The notes beneath the pieces are model-generated. The model made no database searches, was not told the origin of the DNA, and worked only from the letters and a program-made list of their open reading frames with translations. DNA of 64,000 nt from Caulobacter rhizosphaerae (lineage in GTDB: Bacteria > Pseudomonadota > Alphaproteobacteria > Caulobacterales > Caulobacteraceae): the NCBI RefSeq assembly GCF_010977555.1, contig NZ_CP048815.1:2348501-2412500 (forward strand), in the 5' to 3' direction. The position numbers were made by a program, and so were the translations under genes. Positions within the stretch are counted from its first letter, which is position 1; every line of letters begins with the position of its first letter. Below, piece by piece: positions 1-12,112 of this stretch.

Positions 1-65
1 CCGAGGACGCCCCTCACGACTCCGCCAAACCGCTCTATCCGATACACTATGGCCTGACCTACTAA
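1..65 (+). CDS. C-terminal end of a GH3 beta-glucosidase-like protein (partial)
   Basis: The first 65 bases read in one frame to a TAA stop and encode the last 20 or so residues, ending PLYPIHYGLTY. An ending of the type LFPFGYGLTY or LYPIGYGLTY is typical of the C-terminal region of glycoside hydrolase family 3 beta-glucosidases and exo-glucanases, so this is probably the tail of such a gene. Only this short tail is visible, so the family assignment rests on one motif. The stop lies 12 bases before the next start codon on the same strand, which suggests co-transcription with the carboxylesterase. Confidence 0.55.
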   Translation, partial: EDAPHDSAKPLYPIHYGLTY

Positions 66-77
66 GGAACGCGCCCC

Positions 78-1646
78 ATGCACCGCCATGCTCTGATCGC
101 CTTCGCAGCCGCCAATCTCGTGTCGACCTCGGCCTTCGCCGCGGATCCCGTGGTCAAGACGACCCACGGTCCCATCGCCGGCCGGCAGGCCGACGGCGTT
201 GACGCCTTCAAGGGCGTGCCGTTCGCCGCGCCGCCCGTGGGCGAGCTGCGCTGGCGCGCCCCCCAGCCGCCCGCCGCCTGGACGGCCGTGCGTTCGGCCG
301 CGGCCTACGGCCCGGACTGCATGCAGAACCCGTTCCCCGGCGACGCCGCGCCCCTGGGCGTCAAGCCGGCGGAGGATTGCCTCTACGCCAATGTCTGGAC
401 GCCCGCCGGGGCTGAAAAGGCCAAGGCCAAGCGGCCGGTGATGGTCTGGATCTACGGCGGCGGCTTCGTCAACGGCGGCTCCTCGCCGGCGGTCTATTCC
501 GGCGATCGCTTCGCGCGCGACGGCGTGGTGCTGGTCAGCTTCAACTATCGGGTCGGGCGCTTCGGCTTCTTCGCCCACCCGGCCCTGACCGCCGCGAACG
601 CCGACGGCGGGCTGCTGGGCAACTATGCGCTGCTCGACCAGATCGCGGCGTTGAAATGGGTGCGCGACAACATCGCCGCGTTCGGCGGCGACCCGGGCAA
701 CGTTACGGTCTTTGGGGAATCGGCCGGCGGCGTGTCGGTGCACGACTTGCTGACCTCGCCGCTGGCCAAGGGGCTGTTCCACAAGGCGATCATCCAGTCG
801 GGCGGCGGCCGGCCGAGGCTCCTGCCGACCCTGCCGCTGCGGGCCGCCAATGGCGAGCGCTCGGCCGAGAGCGCGGGCCTGGCCTTCGCCGCCAAGGCCG
901 GCGTCAGCGGGGAGGGGCCCGAAGCGCTGGCGGCCCTTCGCGCCCTGCCGGCCGACGCCGTGGTCGACGGCCTGAACATGGCCACCGCGGGCACCCCCAC
1001 CTGGGGCGGCGGGCCGATGATCGACGGCAAGATCCTGGCGCGCGAGCCGCTGGCCGCGTACGCCGCCGGCGCCTGGAGCAAGATGCCGGTGATGGTCGGC
1101 GCCACCGGCGCCGACGGCTTCTTCTTCGGCGGGACCCGCGACCAGGTGTTCGCGCCGTTCGGCGACCAGCGCGCCGCCGCCGAGGCTGTCTACGACCCGA
1201 CCGGCAAGGAGGACATCAAGGTCTACGGCTGGAAGGCGGCCGGCGACCGGATGTTCATCGAGCCGTCGCGAAAGATCGCCCGCACCCTGTCAGCCCAGGG
1301 CGCGCCGGTCTGGCAGTACCGCTTCTCCTATGTGGCCGAAAGCCAGCGCAAGGACTGGTGGGGCGCGCCGCACGCCACCGAGATCCCGTTCGTGTTCGAC
1401 ACCGTCGACGCCCGCTATGGCGCGGCCCTGACCCCGGCCGACGCCGCGGCGGCCAAGGCCGCCCACGCCTACTGGATCGCCTTCGCCGCCAAGGGCGAAC
1501 CGGACGTCGCGGGGCAGCCGGAATGGCCGAAGTACGACGCCCCGAGCGATACGATCATCGACTTCGCCAATGACGGGGTGAAGGTTGGCCCCGATCCGCT
1601 CAAGGCGCGGCTGGACCTGGTGGAGGCCTCTATTCCCGGAGGCTAG
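78..1646 (+). CDS. type-B carboxylesterase, secreted
   Basis: This 522-residue protein is a carboxylesterase of the alpha/beta-hydrolase type B family (carboxylesterase/cholinesterase). A signal peptide covers about residues 1-21 and ends in AFA-A, so the enzyme should be periplasmic or secreted. The N-terminal motif FKGVPFAAPPVGELRWRAPQ, the oxyanion-hole motif YGGGF and the nucleophile elbow GESAG (Ser about 215) are all present; the catalytic His is in APHATEIPF (about 432). AAGGA sits 9 bases before the ATG. It follows the GH3 tail by 12 bases and is surrounded by glycosidases, so a role in removing ester groups from plant polysaccharides is likely, but the actual ester is not known. Family length (500-550) matches. 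Confidence 0.9.
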   Translation: MHRHALIAFAAANLVSTSAFAADPVVKTTHGPIAGRQADGVDAFKGVPFAAPPVGELRWRAPQPPAAWTAVRSAAAYGPDCMQNPFPGDAAPLGVKPAEDCLYANVWTPAGAEKAKAKRPVMVWIYGGGFVNGGSSPAVYSGDRFARDGVVLVSFNYRVGRFGFFAHPALTAANADGGLLGNYALLDQIAALKWVRDNIAAFGGDPGNVTVFGESAGGVSVHDLLTSPLAKGLFHKAIIQSGGGRPRLLPTLPLRAANGERSAESAGLAFAAKAGVSGEGPEALAALRALPADAVVDGLNMATAGTPTWGGGPMIDGKILAREPLAAYAAGAWSKMPVMVGATGADGFFFGGTRDQVFAPFGDQRAAAEAVYDPTGKEDIKVYGWKAAGDRMFIEPSRKIARTLSAQGAPVWQYRFSYVAESQRKDWWGAPHATEIPFVFDTVDARYGAALTPADAAAAKAAHAYWIAFAAKGEPDVAGQPEWPKYDAPSDTIIDFANDGVKVGPDPLKARLDLVEASIPGG

Positions 1647-1704
1647 GTCCGTGAGCGTGTTCCCGGCGCCACCGGCCGCCACGGAGCGCTCTTGACCGGA
1701 GGGA

Positions 1705-2628
1705 CTATCGCGTCGGCGGCTTGGGACGCACCTCGAGGATCGAGCCGTCCGGCGCATAGCTCAGCGGTTCGATGGCGATCGAACGGCGATGGCTTCCGCC
1801 GCCGGGCAACAAGGCGTCGTGGTAGAAGAACCAGGTCTTGCCCTTGTCCTGCAGGATCGCCTGGTGGTTGGTCGAGATCTTCAGGTAGTCGAGGATCACG
1901 CCGCGATAGGCGTAGGGCCCCATCGGGGTCTTGGCGGTGGCGTAGACGATCTGGCCAGGCCAGCCCGTGGAGAAGCTGAAGTAGTAGAGGCCCTTGTGCT
2001 TGTGCAGGAAGGGCGCCTCTCCGTAGGTCTTCTTCGGGTCATCGGCCGGAAAGCCGGTGACGGCGATGTCCTGGATCGGGCCGGCCAGGCTCTTCATGTC
2101 TGCGCCCAGCTTGACGATCTTGGGCACGCGGGTGCCGAAGACCATGTAGGCCTGGCCGTCGTCGTCGATCAGCACCTGCGGGTCGATCGGTTCGGCCCCG
2201 GCGTTGGCGTCCCGCGCCTTGTCGACCAGCGGCGCGCCGATGGCGTCGCGGAACGGCCCTTCGGGGCGATCGGCCACGGCCACGCCGATCTTGTCGCCGC
2301 CGACCGGGGCGTAGAAGTAGTACTTGCCGTTGCGATAGGCCGCCTCGGGCGCCCAGGCCTTGGCGTCGGGCTTGGCCCACTTGAACACCGACACCCCGAG
2401 GAACGCCCCGCCGTCCTTCCAGGTCTTCAGGTCCTTGGAGGTGTAGAGCCGCCAAGTGGTCGAGTCCCAATAGGTCCCCGAATTGGACGCGTCGTCGGTG
2501 GCGTAGAGATAGTAGCCGCCCTTGAACGCGTGCGGCGAGGGATCGGCGTTGAAGCGCGGACTGATCGGCTCGCCGGCCAGGGCCGGTCCGGCGAGCAGGG
2601 CGGCGAGGAGGAGGGCGAAACGTTTCAT
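1705..2628 (-). CDS. GH43-family glycosidase (arabinofuranosidase/xylosidase type)
   Basis: The gene encodes 307 residues with a signal peptide (MKRFALLLAALLAGPALA). The mature part starts with FNADPSPHAF, the N-terminal blade carrying the catalytic-base Asp of GH43 five-bladed propellers; DPQVLIDDDGQAYMVFGT supplies the second conserved Asp and YGEAPFLHKHKGLYYFSFS the general-acid Glu. Most GH43 enzymes cleave alpha-L-arabinofuranosides or beta-xylosides; which one applies here cannot be read from sequence. The start at 2628 was chosen over an upstream in-frame ATG because AAGGAG lies 5 bases before it and the signal peptide begins there. It follows the GH2 gene on the same strand with a 64-base gap and probably shares its transcript. 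It converges on the carboxylesterase. Confidence 0.88.
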   Translation of the reverse strand: MKRFALLLAALLAGPALAGEPISPRFNADPSPHAFKGGYYLYATDDASNSGTYWDSTTWRLYTSKDLKTWKDGGAFLGVSVFKWAKPDAKAWAPEAAYRNGKYYFYAPVGGDKIGVAVADRPEGPFRDAIGAPLVDKARDANAGAEPIDPQVLIDDDGQAYMVFGTRVPKIVKLGADMKSLAGPIQDIAVTGFPADDPKKTYGEAPFLHKHKGLYYFSFSTGWPGQIVYATAKTPMGPYAYRGVILDYLKISTNHQAILQDKGKTWFFYHDALLPGGGSHRRSIAIEPLSYAPDGSILEVRPKPPTR

Positions 2629-2692
2629 GGAGACTCCTTGAACTCGGCGACTGCGGCGATGGACCATAGCAGGCGATAAGGCGGATGGACCG

Positions 2693-6346
<3,654 letters not shown>

Positions 6347-9300
6347 TTGCAAGTGAAAATCAGCCCGAGGCGCGTCCTGAAGGTCGCGCTCCTGTCGGCC
6401 ACCATCATCGGCGGATTGCCCGCCATCGCCGCGGCGCAGGAAGCCGCCGCGCCCCAGGCTGCGTCCCAAGGCGATACGCTCGACGCGGTCGTCGTGACCG
6501 GCTTCAAGCAGAGCTACGCCAACGCCGTTCGCGCCAAGAAGAACGCCATCGAAATCACCGACGGCATCTCATCGGATGGCCTGGGCCGCTTCCCGGACCT
6601 GAACGTCGGTGAAGCCCTGCAGCGCATCCCGGGCGTCCAGATCAACCGCGAGGCCGAGGGCCGCGACGCCACCATCAACCTGCGCGGCATGCCGGGCGAA
6701 TACGCCCGCACCACGCTGAACGGCCAGTCGTTCGCCTATCCGCCGCTGCTGCGCGACAACCAGGGCACGCCGCTGGGCGCGTTCAACTCCGACATCTTCT
6801 CGGCCTTCGTGATTCAGAAGTCGCCGATGGCCAACACGGTGTCCGGCGGCCTTTCGGGCAATGTCGACATGCAGATCGCGCCGGCCCTGTCGCGCAAGGA
6901 CGGCGGCGTCGCCAAGCTGTCCTACGAACACAACACCCTGGGCGACCTGAACGCCCCGGCCGCGACCCTGGGCTACAACAAGCACCTGACGGACGACCTC
7001 GCGGTGTTCGGGACGATCGCCTACAAGAAGGAAAACTTCCGCCGCGATACGGTTCGTCTCAATAGCTACGACTATCTGACCTCGGCGATGACGGGCCTCT
7101 CGCCCACCCAGTTCAACGCCGCCTATGGCCAGTACTTCTCCCCGACCGCCTGCCCCACCAGCGCGACCTCGTACTGCCGCTCGCTGGGCCAGGCCCTGGG
7201 TCTGTCGCAAGCGGCGGCGACGCCCTTCGTCACCAGCAACACCGGCTCCAAGGCCACGAACGGCGTCTGGGCCAACAGCCAGATCCGTCAGTACACCCGC
7301 ATGAACGTCGGCAAAGTCTGGTCTGGTTCGGGCGGCATCGAGTGGAAGCCGAACGACAACACCAAGATTGGCCTGATCGGTTTCAAGACCGATCGCAATC
7401 TGCCCGACACCACCCAGTACTTCCTGATCAACACCGTCCTGCCGTCCTCCACGGCTGGCGCGGGCACCGTGATCACCCCGACCGGCACGCCGATCCAGAC
7501 CAACGACGGCCGCTATCTGTACGAGAGCTACTCGTTCGCCAACATGAACGCGCTGTCGTCGACGCGCCTGTACTCACAGCGCCAGAAGTCGGACGGCCTC
7601 ATCGGCAATATCGACTGGAGCAACGACGACTGGCGCCTCGCCGGCGTTCTGACCGCGTCGTCGGGCTACAACGCCTCGGTCGAGACCGAGGTCGACGTGG
7701 CCAACTACACCCGCGCGGGCGGCAACGGCATCACGGGCTCGCTGACCACGGGCCTCGATGACATCGGCGCCTTCAAGTACGCGACCGCACCGACGCCGCA
7801 GAACTCGCTCACGACCGGCCAGACCTGGACCTGGGGCGGACCCAGCGACCCGACCGCCTTCTACAACAATGGCACGAAGGCCAACTCGACCAACCAGCTC
7901 CAGATCCAGGGCACCGAGAGCTTCGCCAAAAGCGACGTGAAGACGGCCGCCTTCGACGTTGAGCGCTTCGTCAAGTTCGGGCCGATCAAGAGCATCCAGG
8001 CCGGCGTGCGTCTCGAGCGCGAAAAGTTCGTGTCGACCGGCTACCGAGTCTATGCCTACGGCGCCCAGACGCAGAACATCACGTCCAACATGATGGTCAC
8101 GGCGCCGTTCGTCGACGACTTCATGGGCGGCTCGGCGGGCGACTACAATCGCAACTGGCAAGTCCTGAACGTCCACGACTTCCTGAACGCCGTCCGTCCG
8201 GTCACGCCCTATCAGAGCGGCGGCCTGTCGAGCCAGGGCTTCAACATCCAGTACGCCGACAGCAGCTATTACGACAAGAACTTCACCAACGAGAACGACG
8301 TCAATCAGTTCTACGTCCAGGCCAAGTACGACACCCAGATCTTCGGTCACGGCGTGCGCGGCAACTTCGGCGGACGCTACGAAGACACCGACAACACCAT
8401 CACGACGCTGGACCGGGTCACCCCGCCCACCGACTCGATCGGCTCGTCCACGGCGTTCAAGACCGACGAATACAAGAACAAGTATCACTACTTCCTGCCG
8501 TCGGCGATCTTCGTGGCCGACGTCACCGACGACCTGATCCTGCGCGGCGCCTACTACAAGACCTATGTGCGTCCGCACCCGCGCCAGTACTCGCCGTCGA
8601 CCAAGGTCAGCCCGGCCCAGATCCTCAACAGCAGCCTGACCTCAGGGTCGGTCAACGTCTATGACGTCTCGGTGGCGATCGGGAACAACAAGCTTCGGCC
8701 CTATCTGGCCGAGTCCTTCGACCTGTCGCTGGAGTGGTACAACCGCCCCAACGGCCTGATCTCGCTGGCTTATTTCCACAAGAACATCACGAACCGCATC
8801 GCCGCGACCTCGGATCCCTCGATCCTCTGCCCGGCCGACGGCTCGACCTGGGGCTTCGGCGCCCTGTCGTGGGACGGCACCTACTGCAACGCCACCAGCC
8901 TCTCCAGCGCCAGCAAGCAGGTCCACGTCAACGCCAGCGGCGCCTACAACCTCGACAAGCCGACCACCGTCGAGGGCGTCGAGTTCAACATCCAGCAGAA
9001 CCTCGACTTCCTGCCGGGCTTCCTGGCGAACTTCGGCGGCAGCTTCAACTACGCCTACACCACCTCCAAGAGCCCGGCGATCGCGCCGTTCCCGGGCATC
9101 TCCAAGCACAACGTCAACATGATCGGCTATTACGAGACGCCGAAGTACGGCGTGCGCGTGGTCTACAACTATCGCTCGGACTACCCGCTGAACGCCAACG
9201 GCACCTATACCGGCGCCGCCCGCTCGGTGAGGGCGCGCGGCCAGCTGGACCTGTCGGCCTCCTACAATGTGACCGACAACTTCACCCTGTCGCTGGACGC

Positions 9301-9412
9301 CTACAACCTGACCGACTCCAAGCGGTTCGAGTACGAGAACGACACCAAGGTCTCGCGTTGGGTCGACTATGACGGTCGCACCTACACCCTGACGGCGCGA
9401 GCCACCTTCTAA
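6347..9412 (+). CDS. TonB-dependent receptor
   Basis: A 1021-residue outer-membrane receptor. A signal peptide (about residues 1-28, ending in IAAAQ) is followed by a TonB-box-like segment LDAVVVTGFKQ, a plug domain with SDGLGRFPDLNVGEALQRIPGV and INLRGMPGEYARTTLNG, then a 22-strand-type barrel ending in ...TLTARATF with the terminal Phe used for barrel assembly. The KQSYANAVRAKK segment before the plug is typical of the TonB receptor group found in Xanthomonas and Caulobacter. The start is TTG with GAGGAGGG seven bases upstream; a GTG two codons later is the alternative. Substrate is unknown; the divergent GH2/GH43 genes and the downstream GH92/GH115 genes suggest a plant-glycan oligosaccharide. 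Two strong hairpins follow the stop. Confidence 0.93.
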   Translation: MQVKISPRRVLKVALLSATIIGGLPAIAAAQEAAAPQAASQGDTLDAVVVTGFKQSYANAVRAKKNAIEITDGISSDGLGRFPDLNVGEALQRIPGVQINREAEGRDATINLRGMPGEYARTTLNGQSFAYPPLLRDNQGTPLGAFNSDIFSAFVIQKSPMANTVSGGLSGNVDMQIAPALSRKDGGVAKLSYEHNTLGDLNAPAATLGYNKHLTDDLAVFGTIAYKKENFRRDTVRLNSYDYLTSAMTGLSPTQFNAAYGQYFSPTACPTSATSYCRSLGQALGLSQAAATPFVTSNTGSKATNGVWANSQIRQYTRMNVGKVWSGSGGIEWKPNDNTKIGLIGFKTDRNLPDTTQYFLINTVLPSSTAGAGTVITPTGTPIQTNDGRYLYESYSFANMNALSSTRLYSQRQKSDGLIGNIDWSNDDWRLAGVLTASSGYNASVETEVDVANYTRAGGNGITGSLTTGLDDIGAFKYATAPTPQNSLTTGQTWTWGGPSDPTAFYNNGTKANSTNQLQIQGTESFAKSDVKTAAFDVERFVKFGPIKSIQAGVRLEREKFVSTGYRVYAYGAQTQNITSNMMVTAPFVDDFMGGSAGDYNRNWQVLNVHDFLNAVRPVTPYQSGGLSSQGFNIQYADSSYYDKNFTNENDVNQFYVQAKYDTQIFGHGVRGNFGGRYEDTDNTITTLDRVTPPTDSIGSSTAFKTDEYKNKYHYFLPSAIFVADVTDDLILRGAYYKTYVRPHPRQYSPSTKVSPAQILNSSLTSGSVNVYDVSVAIGNNKLRPYLAESFDLSLEWYNRPNGLISLAYFHKNITNRIAATSDPSILCPADGSTWGFGALSWDGTYCNATSLSSASKQVHVNASGAYNLDKPTTVEGVEFNIQQNLDFLPGFLANFGGSFNYAYTTSKSPAIAPFPGISKHNVNMIGYYETPKYGVRVVYNYRSDYPLNANGTYTGAARSVRARGQLDLSASYNVTDNFTLSLDAYNLTDSKRFEYENDTKVSRWVDYDGRTYTLTARATF

Positions 9413-9440
9413 TCTTCACTCTCCCCGTGTGAAGCACTTG

Positions 9441-9476
9441 ATAGCCGGTCCATTCGTGGACCGGCTATATTTTCGA
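9441..9476 (+). terminator. rho-independent terminator after TonB receptor (hairpin 1)
   Basis: A perfect 12-bp stem, ATAGCCGGTCCA (9441-9452) with TGGACCGGCTAT (9457-9468), closes a TTCG tetraloop and is followed by ATTTTCGATTT. It starts 28 bases after the receptor stop codon. A cUUCGg-like tetraloop on a 12-bp stem is among the most stable forms possible. Confidence 0.85.
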
Positions 9477-9483
9477 TTTCAGG

Positions 9484-9522
9484 AAGGCCGCCGACCGGAC
9501 ACGTGTTCGGCGGCCTTTCGTT
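9484..9522 (+). terminator. second tandem hairpin before GH92 gene
   Basis: AAGGCCGCCGA (9484-9494) pairs perfectly over 11 bp with TCGGCGGCCTT (9507-9517), leaving a 12-base loop containing the self-complementary ACACGTGT; TTCGTTCC follows. It lies only 15 bases after the first hairpin and ends 13 bases before the ribosome binding site of the GH92 gene, leaving almost no room for a promoter in between. Confidence 0.75.
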
Positions 9523-9540
9523 CCGTAGCCGGAGGATCTG

Positions 9541-12096
9541 ATGCCCGGACTTCGCGCGAGCCTGTCGCCCCTTTTCGTCCTTGCCCTCCTGACAGCGTCC
9601 TCGACGGCCTGGGCGCAGGCCGACCGGCCGCTCTACAAGCTCCCCGTGCTGACTGTCGGCCTCGGAAACGACAACCAAGGCGACACCATCCCCGGTCCGA
9701 CGCGACCGAACGGCTCCATCCATCCATCGCCCGAAACCCCGAACCCCAGCAACGCCGGCTACAACGCGGCTGAACCGATCAGCGGCTTCGCGCAGCTGCA
9801 TTCGCAAGGGTCGGGCGGCGTCACCACCTATGGCACGTTCCTGTTGTCGCCTCAGGTCGGGCCGGCCCAGTTCGACGAGGCCGCCCATCTGTCGCCCAAG
9901 GCCGACGAGGTCCTGGCCGCCGACGCCTATTCCGTCCGCCTCTCGCGCTACGACACCCGCGTCGAGGTCACGCCGGCCCACTATGCGGCGATCTACCGCC
10001 TGACCTACCCGAGCACGGACCAGGCCCAGGTGGTCTTCGACGTGACGCGCAAGGTGGGCGGACTGGTCGCCTCGGACCAGGCCGACGTGAAGCTGTTTCC
10101 CGCCGAGGGGAAGATCGTCGGCCACGTCAAGGCCAAGGGCTATTGGAACCCGGCCCTGATCGACATCTGGTTCGTCGCCAAGTTCGACCAGAAGCCCACC
10201 GCCTGGGGGGTGTTCGACAAGCAGGATCGCAAGGCCGGCGCCACGGAAGGCAAGACAGGCCCGGACGAGCGCCTGGGGGCCTGGCAGACCTTCAAGGCCG
10301 CTCCCGACAAGCCGCTGCTGGTCAAGGTCGCGGTGTCGTTCACCAGCGCCGAGACCGCCGAGGCCCTACTGGACCGCGAAATCCCGGACTGGAACTTCGA
10401 CCGCCTACGCCAGGAGACCCAGGCCGCGTGGAACGATCGTCTGGGCGAGATCGAGGTCTCGGGGCTTTCCGAGGCCCAGGCCCGGCGGTTCTACACGGCG
10501 TTCTACCACGCCTCGACCCACCCGCGGGACCGGTCGCTGGACCAACCCGCCAAGGAGTTGAGCCGCCCGAACTGGGACGATCACTACACCCTGTGGGACA
10601 CCTACCGGACCCTGTTCCCGCTGATGTCGGTGCTGCGGCCCAGCGAGTATGCAGCGAACCTCAATTCGCTGATCCACACCTTCGACAAGTTCGGCGCCGC
10701 CGACACCGCCATCATCGGGGGGCAGAACTACCATGTCGGGCAGGGCGGGGACGAGGTCGACAACGTGCTGGGCGAGGCGGCGCTGCGCGGCGCCCAGGGC
10801 GTCAACTGGAACGACGCCTGGCGCGTGACCCATTTCAACGCCTTCGAGCGTCGTCGCCCGCGCTATCTGGAGAGCGGCTATTTCGGCGTCGGGGATCTCA
10901 GCCCCGAACCGAACAACCAGCGCGCCAAGTCGGGTTCGTCGACCCTGGGTTTCGCGCTGAACGACTATTTCGCAGCCCAGGTCGCGGCCAAGGCCGGCCA
11001 TGCCGACGAGGCCGGGGCGCTGACCAAGCGCTCGCAGAATTGGCGCAAGATCTGGAATCCGGAGACGGAGAGCGACGGCTTCAGGGGCTTCCTGATGCCG
11101 CGCTATCCCGACGGCAAGTTCCAGGACATCGACCCGAAGCTCGGCTGGGACGGCAAGGTTCACAACAATGTCGGCTACTACGAAGGCACGGCCTGGATCT
11201 ATTCCTACGGCGTGCTGCACGATCTTGACGGCTTGGTCGAGGCGATGGGCGGGCGGGTGCGCTTCAACGAGCGTCTCAACTACGCGCTGGACGCCGGCCT
11301 GATCGACATCACCAACGAGCCCTCGTTCGCCACGCCCTGGTTGTTCCATAACCTGGGTCGCGCCGACCTGTCGTCCTACTGGGCGGGGCAGGTGTTCAAG
11401 CACTTCACCGACACCGCCTATCCGGGCGACGAGGACGCCGGGGCGATGAGCTCCAACTACGTGTTCAACCGCCTGGGCCTGTTCCCAAAGCTGGGAAGCG
11501 ACCTGTTCTATCTGCACGGGCCGCGCCACCCTCGCAGCCTGATTCACCTGGAAGGCGGCAAGACTCTTGAAATCGTCGCCGAAAACGCCGGCGCGGACCG
11601 TCCATACATCGCCGCCGCCCGCCTGAACGGAAAGCCGCTGCCGGGCCCCTTCGTCTCCCAGGCCCAACTGCTGGCCGGCGGCGTCCTTAGCTTCACGATG
11701 AGCGGTCAGCCTGGCCAATGGGCCTATGATGGCGCGGTGCTGGCGACGACAACCGATGTTCCCGCCCTGAGCGACGGCAAGACCTCGACGGTCTGGACCG
11801 CCTCGACCGGCCAGGCGGCGGTGTTCACCCGCCCGGCCGCAAGCTGCCTGAGGGCCTATACGGTCAGCGTGGGTCCGAATGAGGCCGATCCGACCGCCTG
11901 GCGGTTCAGCGGCTTCGACGGCACGCGGTGGGTGAAGCTGGACGAGCGCCGCGGTGAGCGTTTCGATCATCGCCACGCCACCAGAACCTTCGCCCTGAAG
12001 GCCAAGGCCTTTGCGCGCTATCGGCTGGCGTTGACCGCCGGTAAGGACGTTCAGGTCGCCGAGGTCGAGCTGATCGCCGGAACTGGCTGCCACTGA
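9541..12096 (+). CDS. GH92-family alpha-mannosidase
   Basis: An 851-residue glycoside hydrolase family 92 protein with a signal peptide (to about residue 26, AWAQA). The N-terminal part has the family pattern VGLGNDNQGDTIPGP...AEPISGFAQLHSQGSG. The barrel carries the family segments DDHYTLWDTYRTLFPL (about residue 345) and PGDEDAGAMSSNYVFNRLGL (about 630), the latter containing the conserved Asp/Glu residues of the active site. GH92 enzymes are calcium-dependent exo-alpha-mannosidases acting on 1,2-, 1,3- or 1,4-linked or phosphorylated mannose; specificity is not deducible here. The C-terminal 120 residues form an extra domain resembling a carbohydrate-binding discoidin-like module (inference). 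GGAGG lies 5 bases before the ATG. The phosphatase gene follows after 16 bases, so they are probably co-transcribed. Confidence 0.9.
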   Translation: MPGLRASLSPLFVLALLTASSTAWAQADRPLYKLPVLTVGLGNDNQGDTIPGPTRPNGSIHPSPETPNPSNAGYNAAEPISGFAQLHSQGSGGVTTYGTFLLSPQVGPAQFDEAAHLSPKADEVLAADAYSVRLSRYDTRVEVTPAHYAAIYRLTYPSTDQAQVVFDVTRKVGGLVASDQADVKLFPAEGKIVGHVKAKGYWNPALIDIWFVAKFDQKPTAWGVFDKQDRKAGATEGKTGPDERLGAWQTFKAAPDKPLLVKVAVSFTSAETAEALLDREIPDWNFDRLRQETQAAWNDRLGEIEVSGLSEAQARRFYTAFYHASTHPRDRSLDQPAKELSRPNWDDHYTLWDTYRTLFPLMSVLRPSEYAANLNSLIHTFDKFGAADTAIIGGQNYHVGQGGDEVDNVLGEAALRGAQGVNWNDAWRVTHFNAFERRRPRYLESGYFGVGDLSPEPNNQRAKSGSSTLGFALNDYFAAQVAAKAGHADEAGALTKRSQNWRKIWNPETESDGFRGFLMPRYPDGKFQDIDPKLGWDGKVHNNVGYYEGTAWIYSYGVLHDLDGLVEAMGGRVRFNERLNYALDAGLIDITNEPSFATPWLFHNLGRADLSSYWAGQVFKHFTDTAYPGDEDAGAMSSNYVFNRLGLFPKLGSDLFYLHGPRHPRSLIHLEGGKTLEIVAENAGADRPYIAAARLNGKPLPGPFVSQAQLLAGGVLSFTMSGQPGQWAYDGAVLATTTDVPALSDGKTSTVWTASTGQAAVFTRPAASCLRAYTVSVGPNEADPTAWRFSGFDGTRWVKLDERRGERFDHRHATRTFALKAKAFARYRLALTAGKDVQVAEVELIAGTGCH

Positions 12097-12112
12097 GATC
12101 TGGAACCGCGCG

